Shown: positions 25,659-34,655, numbered from the stretch's first letter. The stretch: 39,917 bases of DNA from Palleronia aestuarii (GCF_003253995.1 NZ_QKZL01000024.1:13138-53054), one strand, 5' to 3'. Notes: generated by a model from the sequence alone, not told the origin. Translations and numbers: made by a program.

Positions 25659-26872
25659 TTGTCGCTCTCCTTCTCGGCCGCAGCCCCCGAGGCGAAAATC
25701 GCTGCGATGGCATCTTCACCGAAGCCCGCTTCGGCGAGAACGGCGCGCGTGTCGGCGCCGAGCGCGAGTGCAGGTCGGGGTGGATCGGGCGAATGGACCT
25801 CGAAACGCGCCGGCGGTCGGGCGAGACGGATCGACCCCGCGCCGGGGTGATCCATCCGCAGGATCGTACCGTTTGCCTCCACCTGCGGATGATCCACCAT
25901 TTCGCTGCGCCGTAGGACGGGCGCGCAAGGAACGTCCTCGGCGCGGAGACGCTCCATCCAGTTCGCCGTCCTATCGTCGCGAAGGGCCTCTTGCGTAAGC
26001 ACGAGGCGGGCCGCCTTGTTCACCTCCCGCGCCTCGACGGTGGCGAACCTTTCGTCCTCCAGCCAGTCGGGTCGTCCGACCGCTTTGGAGAGGCCCCGCC
26101 AGGTCGCATCCGTATGCGCGCTGACCGCCATGAAACCGTCCGCCGTCTCGTAGATCAGCTCCACGTAATCCTGCGCCCGGCCGTCTTCCTCCCACGTCTC
26201 CTCCTCGGCCTCGTCACCGATGAAGGTCTGGCCCGTGAAATCGGACGCAAAGAGGAACGCGACGATCGTGTCGAGCATGGATAGGCGGACATGCTCGCCG
26301 CGGCCCGTGCGGGCGCGCGCGAGGAGGGCCGCCGTGATCGCCTGGCTTGCCTGGATCGCGGTGACCTTGTCGGGCACGATGGTACGGACGAGACTGGGCC
26401 TGCCGCGCCCCTGCCCCTGCACCGCGGCAAGGCCGGACAAAGCCTGGATCAGCGGGTCGTAGACCGGCCTTTCGGCCCAGTCCCCCTCGAAACCGAAACC
26501 GGCGATGGAAACGTAGACGATGTCAGGACGCAATTCCCGCACCGCCGCTTCAGAAAGGCCGAGCCTTTCGGCGACGCCCGGTCGCCAGTTCTGCACGAAG
26601 ACGTCGGCCGTCTTGAGGATCGCACGAAGCGCTTCCAGTCCGGCATCGTGTTTCAGGTCGAGCGCGACGGAGCGTTTCGAACGGTTGTTCTGAAGGAAGG
26701 ACGCGGACCAGCCGTTGCGGCGTCCCGCGACCTGACGCGAGTGGTCTCCCCCCGCCGGATTCTCTATTTTGATCACGTCGGCGCCCTGATCACCGAGGAT
26801 CATCGTCGCCAGCGGCCCGGCAATCATCGACGTCGCATCGACGATACGGATCCCTTGAAGTGGTCCGGCCAT
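25655..26872 (-). CDS. Family III CoA-transferase (CaiB/BaiF)
   Basis: 405 residues. It moves CoA between a thioester donor and a carboxylic acid in the cytoplasm. Family hallmarks: GIRIVDATSMIAGPLATMILGDQGADVIKIE at the start, NNRSKRSVALDLK, then VYDPLIQALSG with catalytic Asp139, then TGRGEHVRLSMLDTIVAFL. Full length for the family (~400). ATG at 26872 with GGAGGGAGC upstream. First gene of a pair with the GST-like gene; transcribed away from the glyoxalase gene, with ~375 bp between. Confidence 0.92.
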   Translation of the reverse strand: MAGPLQGIRIVDATSMIAGPLATMILGDQGADVIKIENPAGGDHSRQVAGRRNGWSASFLQNNRSKRSVALDLKHDAGLEALRAILKTADVFVQNWRPGVAERLGLSEAAVRELRPDIVYVSIAGFGFEGDWAERPVYDPLIQALSGLAAVQGQGRGRPSLVRTIVPDKVTAIQASQAITAALLARARTGRGEHVRLSMLDTIVAFLFASDFTGQTFIGDEAEEETWEEDGRAQDYVELIYETADGFMAVSAHTDATWRGLSKAVGRPDWLEDERFATVEAREVNKAARLVLTQEALRDDRTANWMERLRAEDVPCAPVLRRSEMVDHPQVEANGTILRMDHPGAGSIRLARPPARFEVHSPDPPRPALALGADTRAVLAEAGFGEDAIAAIFASGAAAEKESDK

Positions 26873-27249
26873 GCGGTTTCGGCTCCCTCCTTGCAGTCTG
26901 CCCTAACCTCGGCCAGCCGGGCGGTAAGTCAATCGTCGTCCCTCTCGGCAACAGCCGGCAGCACAATTTGGCCTTCGCCGGCAGGCGTGTCCCTACCGCC
27001 CTCCGCTAATGGAAAGCGAAGCCGCACGCGACGCGAACCGTGCACTGATCGGCGTTCTAGAGATGAGGTTCACCAAGCGAACCCGTTCAACTGCGAGTTC
27101 AGTACGAAAATACGATCGGCGGAGGACGAACTCCGAAGTTTGCCCGGGTGATCGCGGCATCTCGTCCGGGTGTCGCCCACCGGCCGATAGCGAACTTGAC
27201 ATGCGTCGTGTTCCATCAGCATGATTTTGAAGCATCGAGGGAGGATTTG
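26873..27249. other. Divergent intergenic region
   Basis: 377 bp between divergent genes. Apart from the promoter at 27196-27225 I see no gene and no strong repeat. The last ~50 bp carry the ribosome site GGGAGG of the glyoxalase gene. Confidence 0.5.
27196..27225 (+). promoter_or_regulatory. Sigma-70-like promoter for the glyoxalase/GMC genes
   Basis: TTGACA (27196-27201), 18 bp, CATGAT (27220-27225). Perfect −35 and 4/6 −10, 24 bp before the start codon at 27250. Confidence 0.6.
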
Positions 27250-27654
27250 ATGGCAAAAGCGGTGCATTCCATGGTTCGCGTTCTGGACGAGGCGCGTTCG
27301 CTTGACTTTTATCGAAACGCTTTCGGGCTCGAGATCGCGGATCGCCTGGATTTCGAGACCTTCACGCTCGTCTATCTCAGCAACGACGAGGCATCCTTCG
27401 AGGTCGAGCTGACCGTGAACAAGGATCGCTCCGAACCTTACGATCTGGGCGATGGCTACGGCCATCTGGCCGTCGTTGTGGACGATCTCGACGCCGAACA
27501 TGCGCGCTTCGAAGAGGCGGGCTACGCTCCCGGGAAACTCGTCGATTTCACGCCCGGCGGTCCGGGGACAGATCCGATTGCGCGGTTCTTCTTCGTCTCC
27601 GATCCGGACGGCTACAAGATCGAGGTTCTGGCAAAGCAGGGGCGCTTCGGCTGA
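27250..27654 (+). CDS. Glyoxalase I-like protein (lactoylglutathione lyase family)
   Basis: 134 residues, the usual bacterial GloA length. GloA isomerises the glutathione adduct of methylglyoxal. The four metal ligands of the family are in place: His in AVHSMVRV, Glu in FEVELT, His in YGHLAVVV and Glu in YKIEVLAKQ. Two VOC repeats are recognisable: SLDFYRNAFGLEI, and FEEAGYAPGKL with FFFVSDPDGYKIE. ATG at 27250 follows GGGAGG; the longer frame from 27148 is not supported. It lies 35 bp before the Tat-signal gene and may be the first gene of the GMC operon, perhaps detoxifying an aldehyde product. Confidence 0.9.
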   Translation: MAKAVHSMVRVLDEARSLDFYRNAFGLEIADRLDFETFTLVYLSNDEASFEVELTVNKDRSEPYDLGDGYGHLAVVVDDLDAEHARFEEAGYAPGKLVDFTPGGPGTDPIARFFFVSDPDGYKIEVLAKQGRFG

Positions 27655-27689
27655 AGGGCACGCGCCGCATATTATCCTGGGAGGAGATA

Positions 27690-28211
27690 ATGGGGAACAT
27701 AGATAGAACGACGATGACGCGTCGTGGCCTGCTGGCACGCGGTCTCGGCATGACGGGGGGGTTCGTCATCGGGTCTGGCTGGGTGGCTGGCCGCACCGCC
27801 GCCTGGGCAACGGAAGTGACGGCGATCCGTCCGGAAACGATGGCGACGCTCGTGCAGATGGCGCGCGACCTCTATCCGCACGACCGCATTCCGGACGAGA
27901 ATTACGTGGTGGCAGTCAAGGGTTACGACACGCCCGATCAAGCCCCGATGATCGAGGAAGGGGTGGCACTTCTCGACGGTACCGCCGCCGATCACGGCCA
28001 TCCGAACTATCTTGGCGCCCTGTGGGAAACGGAGCGCGTCGACATCCTGACGGCGCTGGAGGGAGAAGAGTTCTTTCACACGATCCGTTCGGGCCTCGTG
28101 ACTGGTCTCTACAACCAGAAAAGCGTCTGGCCGCTTTTCGGTTACGAGGGCGAGAGCTTCTCCGAGGGTGGTTACATCGACCGCGGCTTCAACGACATCG
28201 CCTGGATCTGA
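27690..28211 (+). CDS. Tat-exported small subunit of a GMC-type dehydrogenase
   Basis: 173 residues. N-terminus MTRRGLLARGLGMTGGFVIGSGWVAG is a twin-arginine signal (after MGNIDRT). The rest (MATLVQMARDLYPHDRIPDENY, FFHTIRSGLVTGLYNQKSVWPLFGYEG) matches the pattern of gluconate-2-dehydrogenase-subunit-3-like gamma subunits. These lack cofactors and carry the flavin subunit through the Tat pathway. The flavoprotein gene follows 13 bp later and has no signal of its own, consistent with hitch-hiker export. ATG at 27690 follows GGGAGGAGATA. Confidence 0.8.
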   Translation: MGNIDRTTMTRRGLLARGLGMTGGFVIGSGWVAGRTAAWATEVTAIRPETMATLVQMARDLYPHDRIPDENYVVAVKGYDTPDQAPMIEEGVALLDGTAADHGHPNYLGALWETERVDILTALEGEEFFHTIRSGLVTGLYNQKSVWPLFGYEGESFSEGGYIDRGFNDIAWI

Positions 28212-28224
28212 GGGGGTCGGAGCA

Positions 28225-29796
28225 ATGAGTGCACCGTTCGAGAAAACCGACGACAGCGTTGTCGTCATCATCGGCACCGGCGCGGGCGGCGGTACGCTCG
28301 CCAACGAGCTCGCGCAGAAGGGTATATCCGTCGTCGCCCTCGAGGCGGGCGGGCGCTACCTGCCCGAGGACTACATCAACGACGAATGGGACAGCTTCGC
28401 GCAGCTCGCCTGGACCGATGCGCGCAAGGCGGTGGGTGGCTGGCGCGTTGCTCGTGATTTCGGTGGCCTGCCGACGTGGATCGTCAAGGCCGTGGGCGGC
28501 ACCACGACGCACTGGGCCGGCGCGTCGATCCGCTTCCAGGACCATGAATGGAAAGCGCTCGACAGCTACGGCGCGGTCGAGGGGGCGAACCTTCTGAATT
28601 GGCCCATCGACGGTGCGGAAATGGCGCCCTGGTACGACAAGGCCGAGACGAAGATGGGCGTCACCCGCACCGGCGGACGGCCCGGTCTGCCCGGCAACAA
28701 CAATTATCTCGTCCTGGAGAAGGGTGCGAAGTCTCTCGGCTACGAGAAGGTTCATACCGGGCGCATGGCGATCAACTCGCTCGATTACGGCGACCGGATC
28801 GCCTGCCAGCAGACGGGATTCTGCTTCCAGGGCTGCAAGTGGGGAGCGAAGTGGTCGACCGCCTATACGGAGATACCCGCAGGCGAGGAGACCGGAAATC
28901 TGGAAGTGCGGGAGCGCTGCCACGCGAGCCGGATCGAACATGACGATACCGGCCGCGTCACGGGCGTCGTCTATTTCGACGCGGACGGTGTCGAGCAACG
29001 ACAGGCGGCGCGCCTCGTCTGCGTCGCGGGCAACACGATCGAGAGCCCGCGGCTTCTCCTGAACTCGAGCTCGAACATGTTCCCCGACGGCCTCGCCAAT
29101 TCCTCCGGGCAGGTCGGGCGCAACTACATGCGCCATGTCACCGGTACGGTCTACGGCATCTTCGACAAGCCGGTGCGGATGTGGCGCGGCACGACGATGG
29201 CAGGCATCGTTCAGGACGAGGCGCATCACGACCCCTCGCGCGGCTTCGTCGGCGGATACGAACTGGAGACACTCTCGCTGGGCCTGCCCTTCATGGCGGC
29301 GTTCCTCAATCCGGGCGCCTGGGGGCGCGAATTCACCACCGCTCTCGACAGCTACGAGAACATGGCGGGCATGTGGATCGTGGGTGAGGACATGCCGCAG
29401 GAAGGCAACCGCGTCACCCTCGACCCGGACGCGATCGACCAGCACGGCCTGCCGATCCCGGTCGTGCACTACGACGACCATCCGAACGACATCGCCATGC
29501 GGGACCACGCCTACGAACGGGGCATGGCGATTTACGATGCGGTCGGTGCCACGCGGACATTGCCGACGCCGCCCTATCCCTCGACCCACAACCTCGGCAC
29601 GAACCGCATGTCGGAACGGCCCGAGGACGGTGTCGTCGACCGTTGGGGACGCGCGCACGACGTGCCGAACCTATTCGTCTCGGACGGGTCGCAATTCACG
29701 ACCGGCGCGGCGGAGAACCCGACGCTCACGATCGTCGCGCTCGCCATCCGGCAGGCCGATCATATCGCTCGGGAAATGTCGGCGCAGAACATCTGA
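28225..29796 (+). CDS. GMC oxidoreductase, flavin subunit with Fe-S-type cysteines
   Basis: 523 residues. An FAD-dependent dehydrogenase of the gluconate-2-dehydrogenase/FAD-glucose-dehydrogenase type, oxidising a sugar, polyol or similar alcohol. The FAD-binding GTGAGGGTLANEL is at the N-terminus. The catalytic pair is His455 (STHNLGTNRM) and Asn498 (AENPTLTIVAL). Cys194, Cys200 and Cys204 form CX5CX3C, the spacing reported for the 3Fe-4S ligands of Burkholderia FAD-glucose dehydrogenase, so an extra electron relay is likely. No cytochrome subunit gene follows, so the electron acceptor is probably encoded elsewhere. ATG at 28225 follows GAGGGGG. Probably periplasmic through the partner's Tat signal. 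Confidence 0.9.
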   Translation: MSAPFEKTDDSVVVIIGTGAGGGTLANELAQKGISVVALEAGGRYLPEDYINDEWDSFAQLAWTDARKAVGGWRVARDFGGLPTWIVKAVGGTTTHWAGASIRFQDHEWKALDSYGAVEGANLLNWPIDGAEMAPWYDKAETKMGVTRTGGRPGLPGNNNYLVLEKGAKSLGYEKVHTGRMAINSLDYGDRIACQQTGFCFQGCKWGAKWSTAYTEIPAGEETGNLEVRERCHASRIEHDDTGRVTGVVYFDADGVEQRQAARLVCVAGNTIESPRLLLNSSSNMFPDGLANSSGQVGRNYMRHVTGTVYGIFDKPVRMWRGTTMAGIVQDEAHHDPSRGFVGGYELETLSLGLPFMAAFLNPGAWGREFTTALDSYENMAGMWIVGEDMPQEGNRVTLDPDAIDQHGLPIPVVHYDDHPNDIAMRDHAYERGMAIYDAVGATRTLPTPPYPSTHNLGTNRMSERPEDGVVDRWGRAHDVPNLFVSDGSQFTTGAAENPTLTIVALAIRQADHIAREMSAQNI

Positions 29797-29820
29797 GCCT
29801 GTCCGGCCCGCCCGGAAGTC

Positions 29821-29844
29821 GGGGCGCCGCGGATGCGGCGCCCC
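29821..29844. terminator. Bidirectional hairpin between convergent genes
   Basis: GGGGCGCCGC-GGAT-GCGGCGCCCC, a 10-bp perfect stem, centred between the GMC stop (29796) and the end of the HdeA-like gene (29854). No long T-run. Confidence 0.75.
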
Positions 29845-29853
29845 GGTTCGTCT

Positions 29854-30270
29854 TCATCCGTCAGATTGCTCGGATTCGAGCACGGGCTCGTAATCGGCAT
29901 GGGCCGCGACCAACGCGTCCATGGCGGGCACGTCGGGCACGCCCATGCAGGAGGTGCGCATGCCGGCCACGCGTTGACGCGCACCGGGCGTTCCCTCCGC
30001 CTCCGGCGGTGCCTCTTCCTCGATGCCGCCCTGGGCACCTTCCTCGGTCGCCCCGGTGACCGCGGTTGCCGCCTTGGCCTCCTCGGTCTGCGGCACATCC
30101 TCGCCGGCATAGACCGCCCGGAGCTCCAGCATGGCGGACATCTGGCCCGCCGCATCGAGGGCGAGGAAATCGCCGCAGGTCATGTCCGGAACCGCATCGT
30201 CCGTGTCTTGTGCAACCGCGGGAACAGTCCCGGCCGCAACGAAGGCGATCGCCGTAATCCACTTCGTCAT
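29854..30270 (-). CDS. HdeA-like small periplasmic protein
   Basis: 138 residues. A Sec signal (MTKWITAIAFVAAGTVPAVAQ) then DMTCGDFLALDAAGQMSAMLEL, the start of the HdeA/HdeB acid-chaperone fold, with the paired Cys in RTSCMGVPD near the end that would form the family disulfide. Between them lies an acidic low-complexity insert (EEGAQGGIEEEAPPEAEG) not usual in HdeA. I chose ATG 30270, which follows GGGAGGAAGAAG; the longer frame to 30393 has no signal peptide. It is 85 bp after the 3-hydroxyacyl-CoA dehydrogenase gene, on the same strand, and converges on the GMC gene. Confidence 0.75.
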   Translation of the reverse strand: MTKWITAIAFVAAGTVPAVAQDTDDAVPDMTCGDFLALDAAGQMSAMLELRAVYAGEDVPQTEEAKAATAVTGATEEGAQGGIEEEAPPEAEGTPGARQRVAGMRTSCMGVPDVPAMDALVAAHADYEPVLESEQSDG

Positions 30271-30355
30271 TCTTCTTCCTCCCGGTCCTCCTGACCGCGA
30301 CATGAGCTTACCACGACACCCGGCCCGGGAAATATGGAAGATCACCGCTCGACTC

Positions 30356-31324
30356 CTACGACCCGTCGGAATCTTCCGTTCCAGGGGAGGCATTGTCGTC
30401 GTCCTTGCTTCCGAGCAGGGATATCAGGCGCCGGTCGCGGTCTTCGGCCAGTTCGCCCACCGAGCGCCCGTCGGCGACCGCGTCGACCCCTTCCGTGATG
30501 CGGCGGCGCAGGTCGGCGTCCAGACGCGGGGTTCCGAGGTCGTCCCACCGGCGTTGCTGGCTGTCTCCGAGATGGTCGAGGTAATGCGCGATGCCGCCGG
30601 GGCCGCCGCCCATGTGATAGACCATGTGGCACCCCGCGACCGCCCAGCGGGGACCGGGGCCGTTCCGGATCGCCGCGTCGATATCGCCGACGGACGCGAT
30701 TCCCTGGTCGACAAGGGAGACCGCCTCGCGCCAGAGCGCGGCGCTGAGGCGGCCGGCGATGTGGCCTTCGACCTGACGCGCGAGACGAACGGGGGCCTTG
30801 CCCAGGCTCGTGTAGAATCCCATCGCCCAATCCAGGATCGACGGGTCGGTCAGCGGGCCGCCCGAGACTTCCACGAGCGGCAGGATATGGGATGGATTGA
30901 ACGGATGGGCCGCGATGCAGCGGCCCGGATGCTCGCAGGCGGTCTGGATGTCGCCGATCAGCAATGCCGAGGTCGACGAGGCCAGCACCGTGTCGGGGCG
31001 CACCCAGCGCTCAAGTTCGGCAAAGATGTCGCGCTTGACCGCCAAGACCTCGGGGGCGTTTTCCTGGACGAGATCGACGGTGGCTAGCTCGGGGCCGGGC
31101 GCTGCGGCGAAGGTAAGTGCCGAAAGATCCGCGGGTCCCGATGCATGCCCGAGAGCCTCGAGGCTCGGCCACATCCCGGCGATATCAGCGCGCAGGCGGG
31201 CCTCCGCCCCTGGACCGGGATCAATGGCGTGAACCGGCAATCCCCTTGCCAGGAGGAAGGCGGCCCATCCGGCCCCGATCAGTCCAGCGCCCAGGATTGC
31301 GGTGCGGCGGGCGGCTTGGGGCAT
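30356..31324 (-). CDS. 3-Hydroxyacyl-CoA dehydrogenase family (carnitine-dehydrogenase-like)
   Basis: 322 residues. The NAD-binding Rossmann motif GAGLIGAGWA is at residues 12-21. The catalytic His lies in AAHPFNPSHILPLVEV, the HPFNP form common to L-carnitine dehydrogenases and short 3-hydroxyacyl-CoA dehydrogenases. The C-terminal helical domain contains VEGHIAGRLSAALWREAVSL. It oxidises a 3-hydroxy group next to a CoA-activated or free carboxylate; the substrate is not clear. The start ATG lies 3 bp after the TRAP permease stop and its ribosome site AGGAGTGAG overlaps that stop, so it is in the transporter operon. Confidence 0.88.
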   Translation of the reverse strand: MPQAARRTAILGAGLIGAGWAAFLLARGLPVHAIDPGPGAEARLRADIAGMWPSLEALGHASGPADLSALTFAAAPGPELATVDLVQENAPEVLAVKRDIFAELERWVRPDTVLASSTSALLIGDIQTACEHPGRCIAAHPFNPSHILPLVEVSGGPLTDPSILDWAMGFYTSLGKAPVRLARQVEGHIAGRLSAALWREAVSLVDQGIASVGDIDAAIRNGPGPRWAVAGCHMVYHMGGGPGGIAHYLDHLGDSQQRRWDDLGTPRLDADLRRRITEGVDAVADGRSVGELAEDRDRRLISLLGSKDDDNASPGTEDSDGS

Positions 31325-31327
31325 GTC

Positions 31328-33229
31328 TCACTCCTGGGGGTCTGGGTGCAGGGCCGCCCGGGCGTCGGGGTCGAGGCGGGAGGCGTCGGCTCGTCGCCCG
31401 CCGATCTTCCAGGCGGCGAACAGGATCAGGGCCGCGGCCGGAGGGGCGGCCGGATGCGGCAGGATCGCGAGCGCGATGATTGCGGCATAGAGCGGCATGT
31501 CGATTATGGCGCGGCCCGTCAGCGGCATCCGAGCCAGGGCGAACGGAATGGCCACGACGAGGACGAGCCCGGTGATCAGCGCCTCGACGATGGCGAGGAC
31601 ACCACCCTGCCCCGTCATGCCGGGATAGATCAGGATCAGGAACGGCACGACGTAGGTGAGCGCCCCCAGACGTACCGCTTCCCGGGCCGCCGGCAGCCAG
31701 CTCGTCTGGGCGATGCCGGCCCCGACGAAGACGGCCACGCAGACGGGCGGCGTGATGACCGAGATCGTGGCGAAGTAGAAGACGAACATATGCGCGGCCA
31801 GGGGCCGGACGCCGACACCGGTGAGGGCGGGAGCGAGCACGGCCGCGACGAGCACATAGGCGGCCGTCGTCGGCAATCCCATTCCGATGATCAGACAGAT
31901 CAGGCCGACGATGATCGCGACGAGGACGACGGAACTCCCCGCGAGGGTCACGATCAGCGACGAAAGCGTCACGCCGATCCCCGTCAGATTGATCATCGCG
32001 ACCAGGATCTGCGCCCCGGCGAGCAGCACGCCGATGATGACCAAGCCGCGACCGGCATCGTCGAGCGCGGCCATCACCTGCTTCCCCATATCGCGCAGAC
32101 TGCGGCGACCGAGACTGGTGATCACGTAGGCCACGAACAGCGCCGCGATACCCATGAAGGCAGCACTCTGCACGGAGCGCCCAGTGAAGATTCCCCAGAA
32201 GAGGCCGCCCAACGCGGCGACGATCGGCAGCGCGCGGCGCCATTCGAGGATCTTGCCCCAGACCGGGATCTCCGATGGATCCATGATCCGCAGGCCGCGA
32301 CGCAGGGAGACGACGTGCACGGTGACGAAGACCGACAGGTAGAACAGGACCGCAGGCAGGATCGCGGCGACCATCACGGTCACGTAGCTTATGCCGAGGA
32401 TCTCGGCCATGACGAAGGCCGCCGCCCCCATGATCGGCGGGGCGAGCTGGCCACCGGTGGAGGCCACGGCCTCGACCGCGGCGGCGAAGGGGGCGGGATA
32501 GTTCAGCCGCTTCATCAGAGGAATGGTGAAATTGCCCGTGGTGGCGACGTTCGCGACGGCGCTGCCACTGACCATTCCGAAGAGGCCCGAGGAGATCGTG
32601 GCCATCTTGGCCGCGCCGCCGGGGCTCTGCCCGCCGAGGCGCATGGCGAGGTCCATGAAGGTCTGGCCCCCGCCGGTGTGGAGGAGGACCGCACCGAAAA
32701 GGACGAAGGCCGCGATCACGGTCGCGGCGACACCGGTAAGCGAGCCCCAGATACCCAGATCCCCCAGAAACAGGGTCTCGGTGACGAAGTACATGTCGAA
32801 TTGTCGATGGCCGAGGGCGCCCGGGATGTGATGACCCACGAGGGCATAGGCCAGGCCCGCGATCACGAGCACGGGGAAGATCACCCCGACGACCCGGCGA
32901 CCGAGTTCGAGAAGAACGATCACGAGCCCGGCCGTCATGGCGATGTCGGCCGCGGTCGCCCAAGGCAGCGAGTTCATGATTCGGTCGTAGTTCGCGGCGA
33001 TGTAGCCGCAACTGATCCAGGTCACGGCCGCTGCCGCCACGTCCAGCGCGATCCCGACGGGACGCAGCCGCCGTCCCTCCCATAGGGGATACATCAAAAG
33101 CCCCAGGCTGACCGACAGGCCCACGAACACGGCCCGCTGCACGAGGCTCTCGAACGGCCCGAAGGCCGATGTGTAGAGGACGAACATTCCGATGAAGGTC
33201 GCCAGGATCCTGGTCGCGATGTCGCGCAT
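31328..33229 (-). CDS. TRAP transporter fused permease (4TM/12TM, TAXI type)
   Basis: 633 residues; the small and large TRAP permease parts are fused into one protein, the form used with TAXI binding proteins. The N-terminal ~180 residues are the DctQ-like part. The DctM-like part has FGMVSGSAVANVATTGNFTIPLMKRL, STGGQLAPPIMGAAAFVMAEI, GMGLPTTAAYVLVAAVLAPAL, and ATISVITPPVCVAVFVGAGIA. I chose ATG 33229 (MRDIATRIL), which follows GGGAGGAAGATC; the longer reading is Arg/Gly-rich nonsense. It takes up an organic acid in symport with sodium or protons. Confidence 0.94.
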   Translation of the reverse strand: MRDIATRILATFIGMFVLYTSAFGPFESLVQRAVFVGLSVSLGLLMYPLWEGRRLRPVGIALDVAAAAVTWISCGYIAANYDRIMNSLPWATAADIAMTAGLVIVLLELGRRVVGVIFPVLVIAGLAYALVGHHIPGALGHRQFDMYFVTETLFLGDLGIWGSLTGVAATVIAAFVLFGAVLLHTGGGQTFMDLAMRLGGQSPGGAAKMATISSGLFGMVSGSAVANVATTGNFTIPLMKRLNYPAPFAAAVEAVASTGGQLAPPIMGAAAFVMAEILGISYVTVMVAAILPAVLFYLSVFVTVHVVSLRRGLRIMDPSEIPVWGKILEWRRALPIVAALGGLFWGIFTGRSVQSAAFMGIAALFVAYVITSLGRRSLRDMGKQVMAALDDAGRGLVIIGVLLAGAQILVAMINLTGIGVTLSSLIVTLAGSSVVLVAIIVGLICLIIGMGLPTTAAYVLVAAVLAPALTGVGVRPLAAHMFVFYFATISVITPPVCVAVFVGAGIAQTSWLPAAREAVRLGALTYVVPFLILIYPGMTGQGGVLAIVEALITGLVLVVAIPFALARMPLTGRAIIDMPLYAAIIALAILPHPAAPPAAALILFAAWKIGGRRADASRLDPDARAALHPDPQE

Positions 33230-33297
33230 GATCTTCCTCCCACGGCCGCGCGGTATCCTCCCGCGGTCCAGCATCCGGCGCGCCGCGCCTCCGAGGC

Positions 33298-33314
33298 CGG
33301 GCCCGAGGGGCCCG
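33298..33314 (-). promoter_or_regulatory. Intra-operon hairpin after the TAXI binding-protein gene
   Basis: CGGGCCC-GAG-GGGCCCG, a 7-bp perfect stem in the 95-bp gap between binding-protein and permease genes. It is the same position as in the sugar ABC operon, and probably keeps binding-protein mRNA more abundant. Confidence 0.55.
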
Positions 33315-33324
33315 ACCCGACGCT

Positions 33325-34287
33325 TCACTCCTGCGGGCGCATCCGCTCGGGGATCTCGACGCCCTGCTCCTCGAAGTAGCGCGCGGCGCCGGGATGCAGC
33401 GGCACGGTGCCGTACTGCATCGTCAGCTCGCTCAGATCGTAGTCGGCCAATGCGGCGAGCGCGTTGCGCTGCACCGTCTCGTCCTCCATCGCCGCCTTCG
33501 TGATCTGGTAGGCGATCTCCTCGTCCATCTGCGGCGTCGCCGAGACGGCGAGCGCAAAGCTCCAGGTGCGGTAGGGTTCGATCCCCTCGCCGGCATCCTC
33601 GATCTCCACTACGGAGATATCCGGCATCTCCGCCTCGAGCGCCTGTGCTTCCTCGTCACTAAGCGAAATGACGTCGATCGGCGTGAAGGTCGCGATGTCG
33701 AGGGAGGAGGAGTCGAGCTTGTTTCCCGCGCCGGACTTCACATAGCCAGCCACACGGTCGTCCTTGATCATGTCGACCACGTCCGTCGTCGAGCCACGCA
33801 CCCATTCGGGCTCGATACCCAGCGTGGAGAAGACGCTTTCCGCCGTGGCTTCGGTCGCGGAGCCGCGGATGCCCGGGTTGAAACGGGTCCCCGCCAGATC
33901 GGAGAGCGACGTGATCTCCGCATCCGCGCGCACCACGACGTTCTGAGGGGCCGGCGCATAGACCCAGAGCAGCGGGGCCTGCTGGGGGGCGCCGTCGAAT
34001 TCCTGGGTTCCGTTCCAGGCGTGCTGGATGATGTTGGTCGTCACGAGGCCCAGATCGACCTGGCCGCGTTCCATGCGGCGCAGGTTGTCCATTGTCGCGC
34101 CCGTCTCCGCGACGGACGCGCTCACGTCCGGTATGGTGTCGTTGATGAGCTGGCCCAGGGCCACGAAGTAGCCGTACTGGCTCGACGACGCGGATGTCGA
34201 ACCGATCAGCAACCGGGTTTCCTGAGCCTGGACGGCGCTGGCGCCCAGCAACATCAGGGCGGCAAGGGACAGGTGTCGCTTCATCAT
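33325..34287 (-). CDS. TAXI-family TRAP substrate-binding protein
   Basis: 320 residues. A Sec signal (MMKRHLSLAALMLLGASAVQAQ) then RLLIGSTSASSSQYGYFVALGQLIND, the TAXI opening, followed by GATMDNLRRMERGQVDLGLVTTNI, SLSDLAGTRFNPGIRGSATEATAE and a C-terminal YEEQGV-like end (ARYFEEQGVEIP). It presents an anionic ligand to the fused permease encoded next. ATG 34287 lies inside the stop of the AtuA-C-like gene (ATGA), with AGGAGGAAAC just upstream. A second Met at codon 2 could also serve. Confidence 0.9.
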   Translation of the reverse strand: MMKRHLSLAALMLLGASAVQAQETRLLIGSTSASSSQYGYFVALGQLINDTIPDVSASVAETGATMDNLRRMERGQVDLGLVTTNIIQHAWNGTQEFDGAPQQAPLLWVYAPAPQNVVVRADAEITSLSDLAGTRFNPGIRGSATEATAESVFSTLGIEPEWVRGSTTDVVDMIKDDRVAGYVKSGAGNKLDSSSLDIATFTPIDVISLSDEEAQALEAEMPDISVVEIEDAGEGIEPYRTWSFALAVSATPQMDEEIAYQITKAAMEDETVQRNALAALADYDLSELTMQYGTVPLHPGAARYFEEQGVEIPERMRPQE

Positions 34288-34655
34288 GGTGTTTCCTCCT
34301 CTTTGGTCTTCGGTGCCCCGCCCCTCCCGGGCGGGATGTCGATCGGCAGTTCCAGAATCCGGAAGGACAGACACTTGCCGTGCCCGTCGAGATTGAGGCT
34401 CCCGTTCACGCCGCCGTCGAGGACGTCGTCGATCACGAAGTTCATGGCGTGCAGTCGCGGCAGAAGGTAACGCCGCACCGCGCTCGGGCGACGGTCCGCG
34501 AGCAGGGCCGCGACCCGTGCCTCGGTCACCTGTTCGACGATGAGGTCGAAATCCTGGGGTCGATAGGCGATGACGCTGACGTTGAGCCGGTCGCCCTTGT
34601 CACCGCTGCGACCATGGGCGAGATCGTGAAGCTTCGATCCCAAATCCCCACCCAT
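34284..34655 (-). CDS. AtuA C-terminal-domain-like small protein
   Basis: 123 residues: KLHDLAHGRSGDKGDRLNVSVIAY, then VRRYLLPRLHAMNFVIDDVLDGGVNGSLNLDGHGKCLSFRILELPI (abridged by region). This is the domain that forms the C-terminal third of full-length AtuA-like proteins and is often a separate gene. It probably forms a complex with the large AtuA-like protein encoded just upstream. ATG 34655 overlaps that gene's stop (TGATG) and its own stop overlaps the next start (ATGA), so translation is coupled on both sides. The exact role in the CoA pathway is not known. Confidence 0.8.
   Translation of the reverse strand: MGGDLGSKLHDLAHGRSGDKGDRLNVSVIAYRPQDFDLIVEQVTEARVAALLADRRPSAVRRYLLPRLHAMNFVIDDVLDGGVNGSLNLDGHGKCLSFRILELPIDIPPGRGGAPKTKEEETP

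Noticed and set aside
28189-29658. 489-codon open frame on the minus strand
   Set aside because: Antisense shadow of the GMC dehydrogenase gene.
31145-33085. 646-codon open frame on the plus strand
   Set aside because: Antisense to the fused TRAP permease and dehydrogenase; extreme Asp/Arg/Gly content and no domain.
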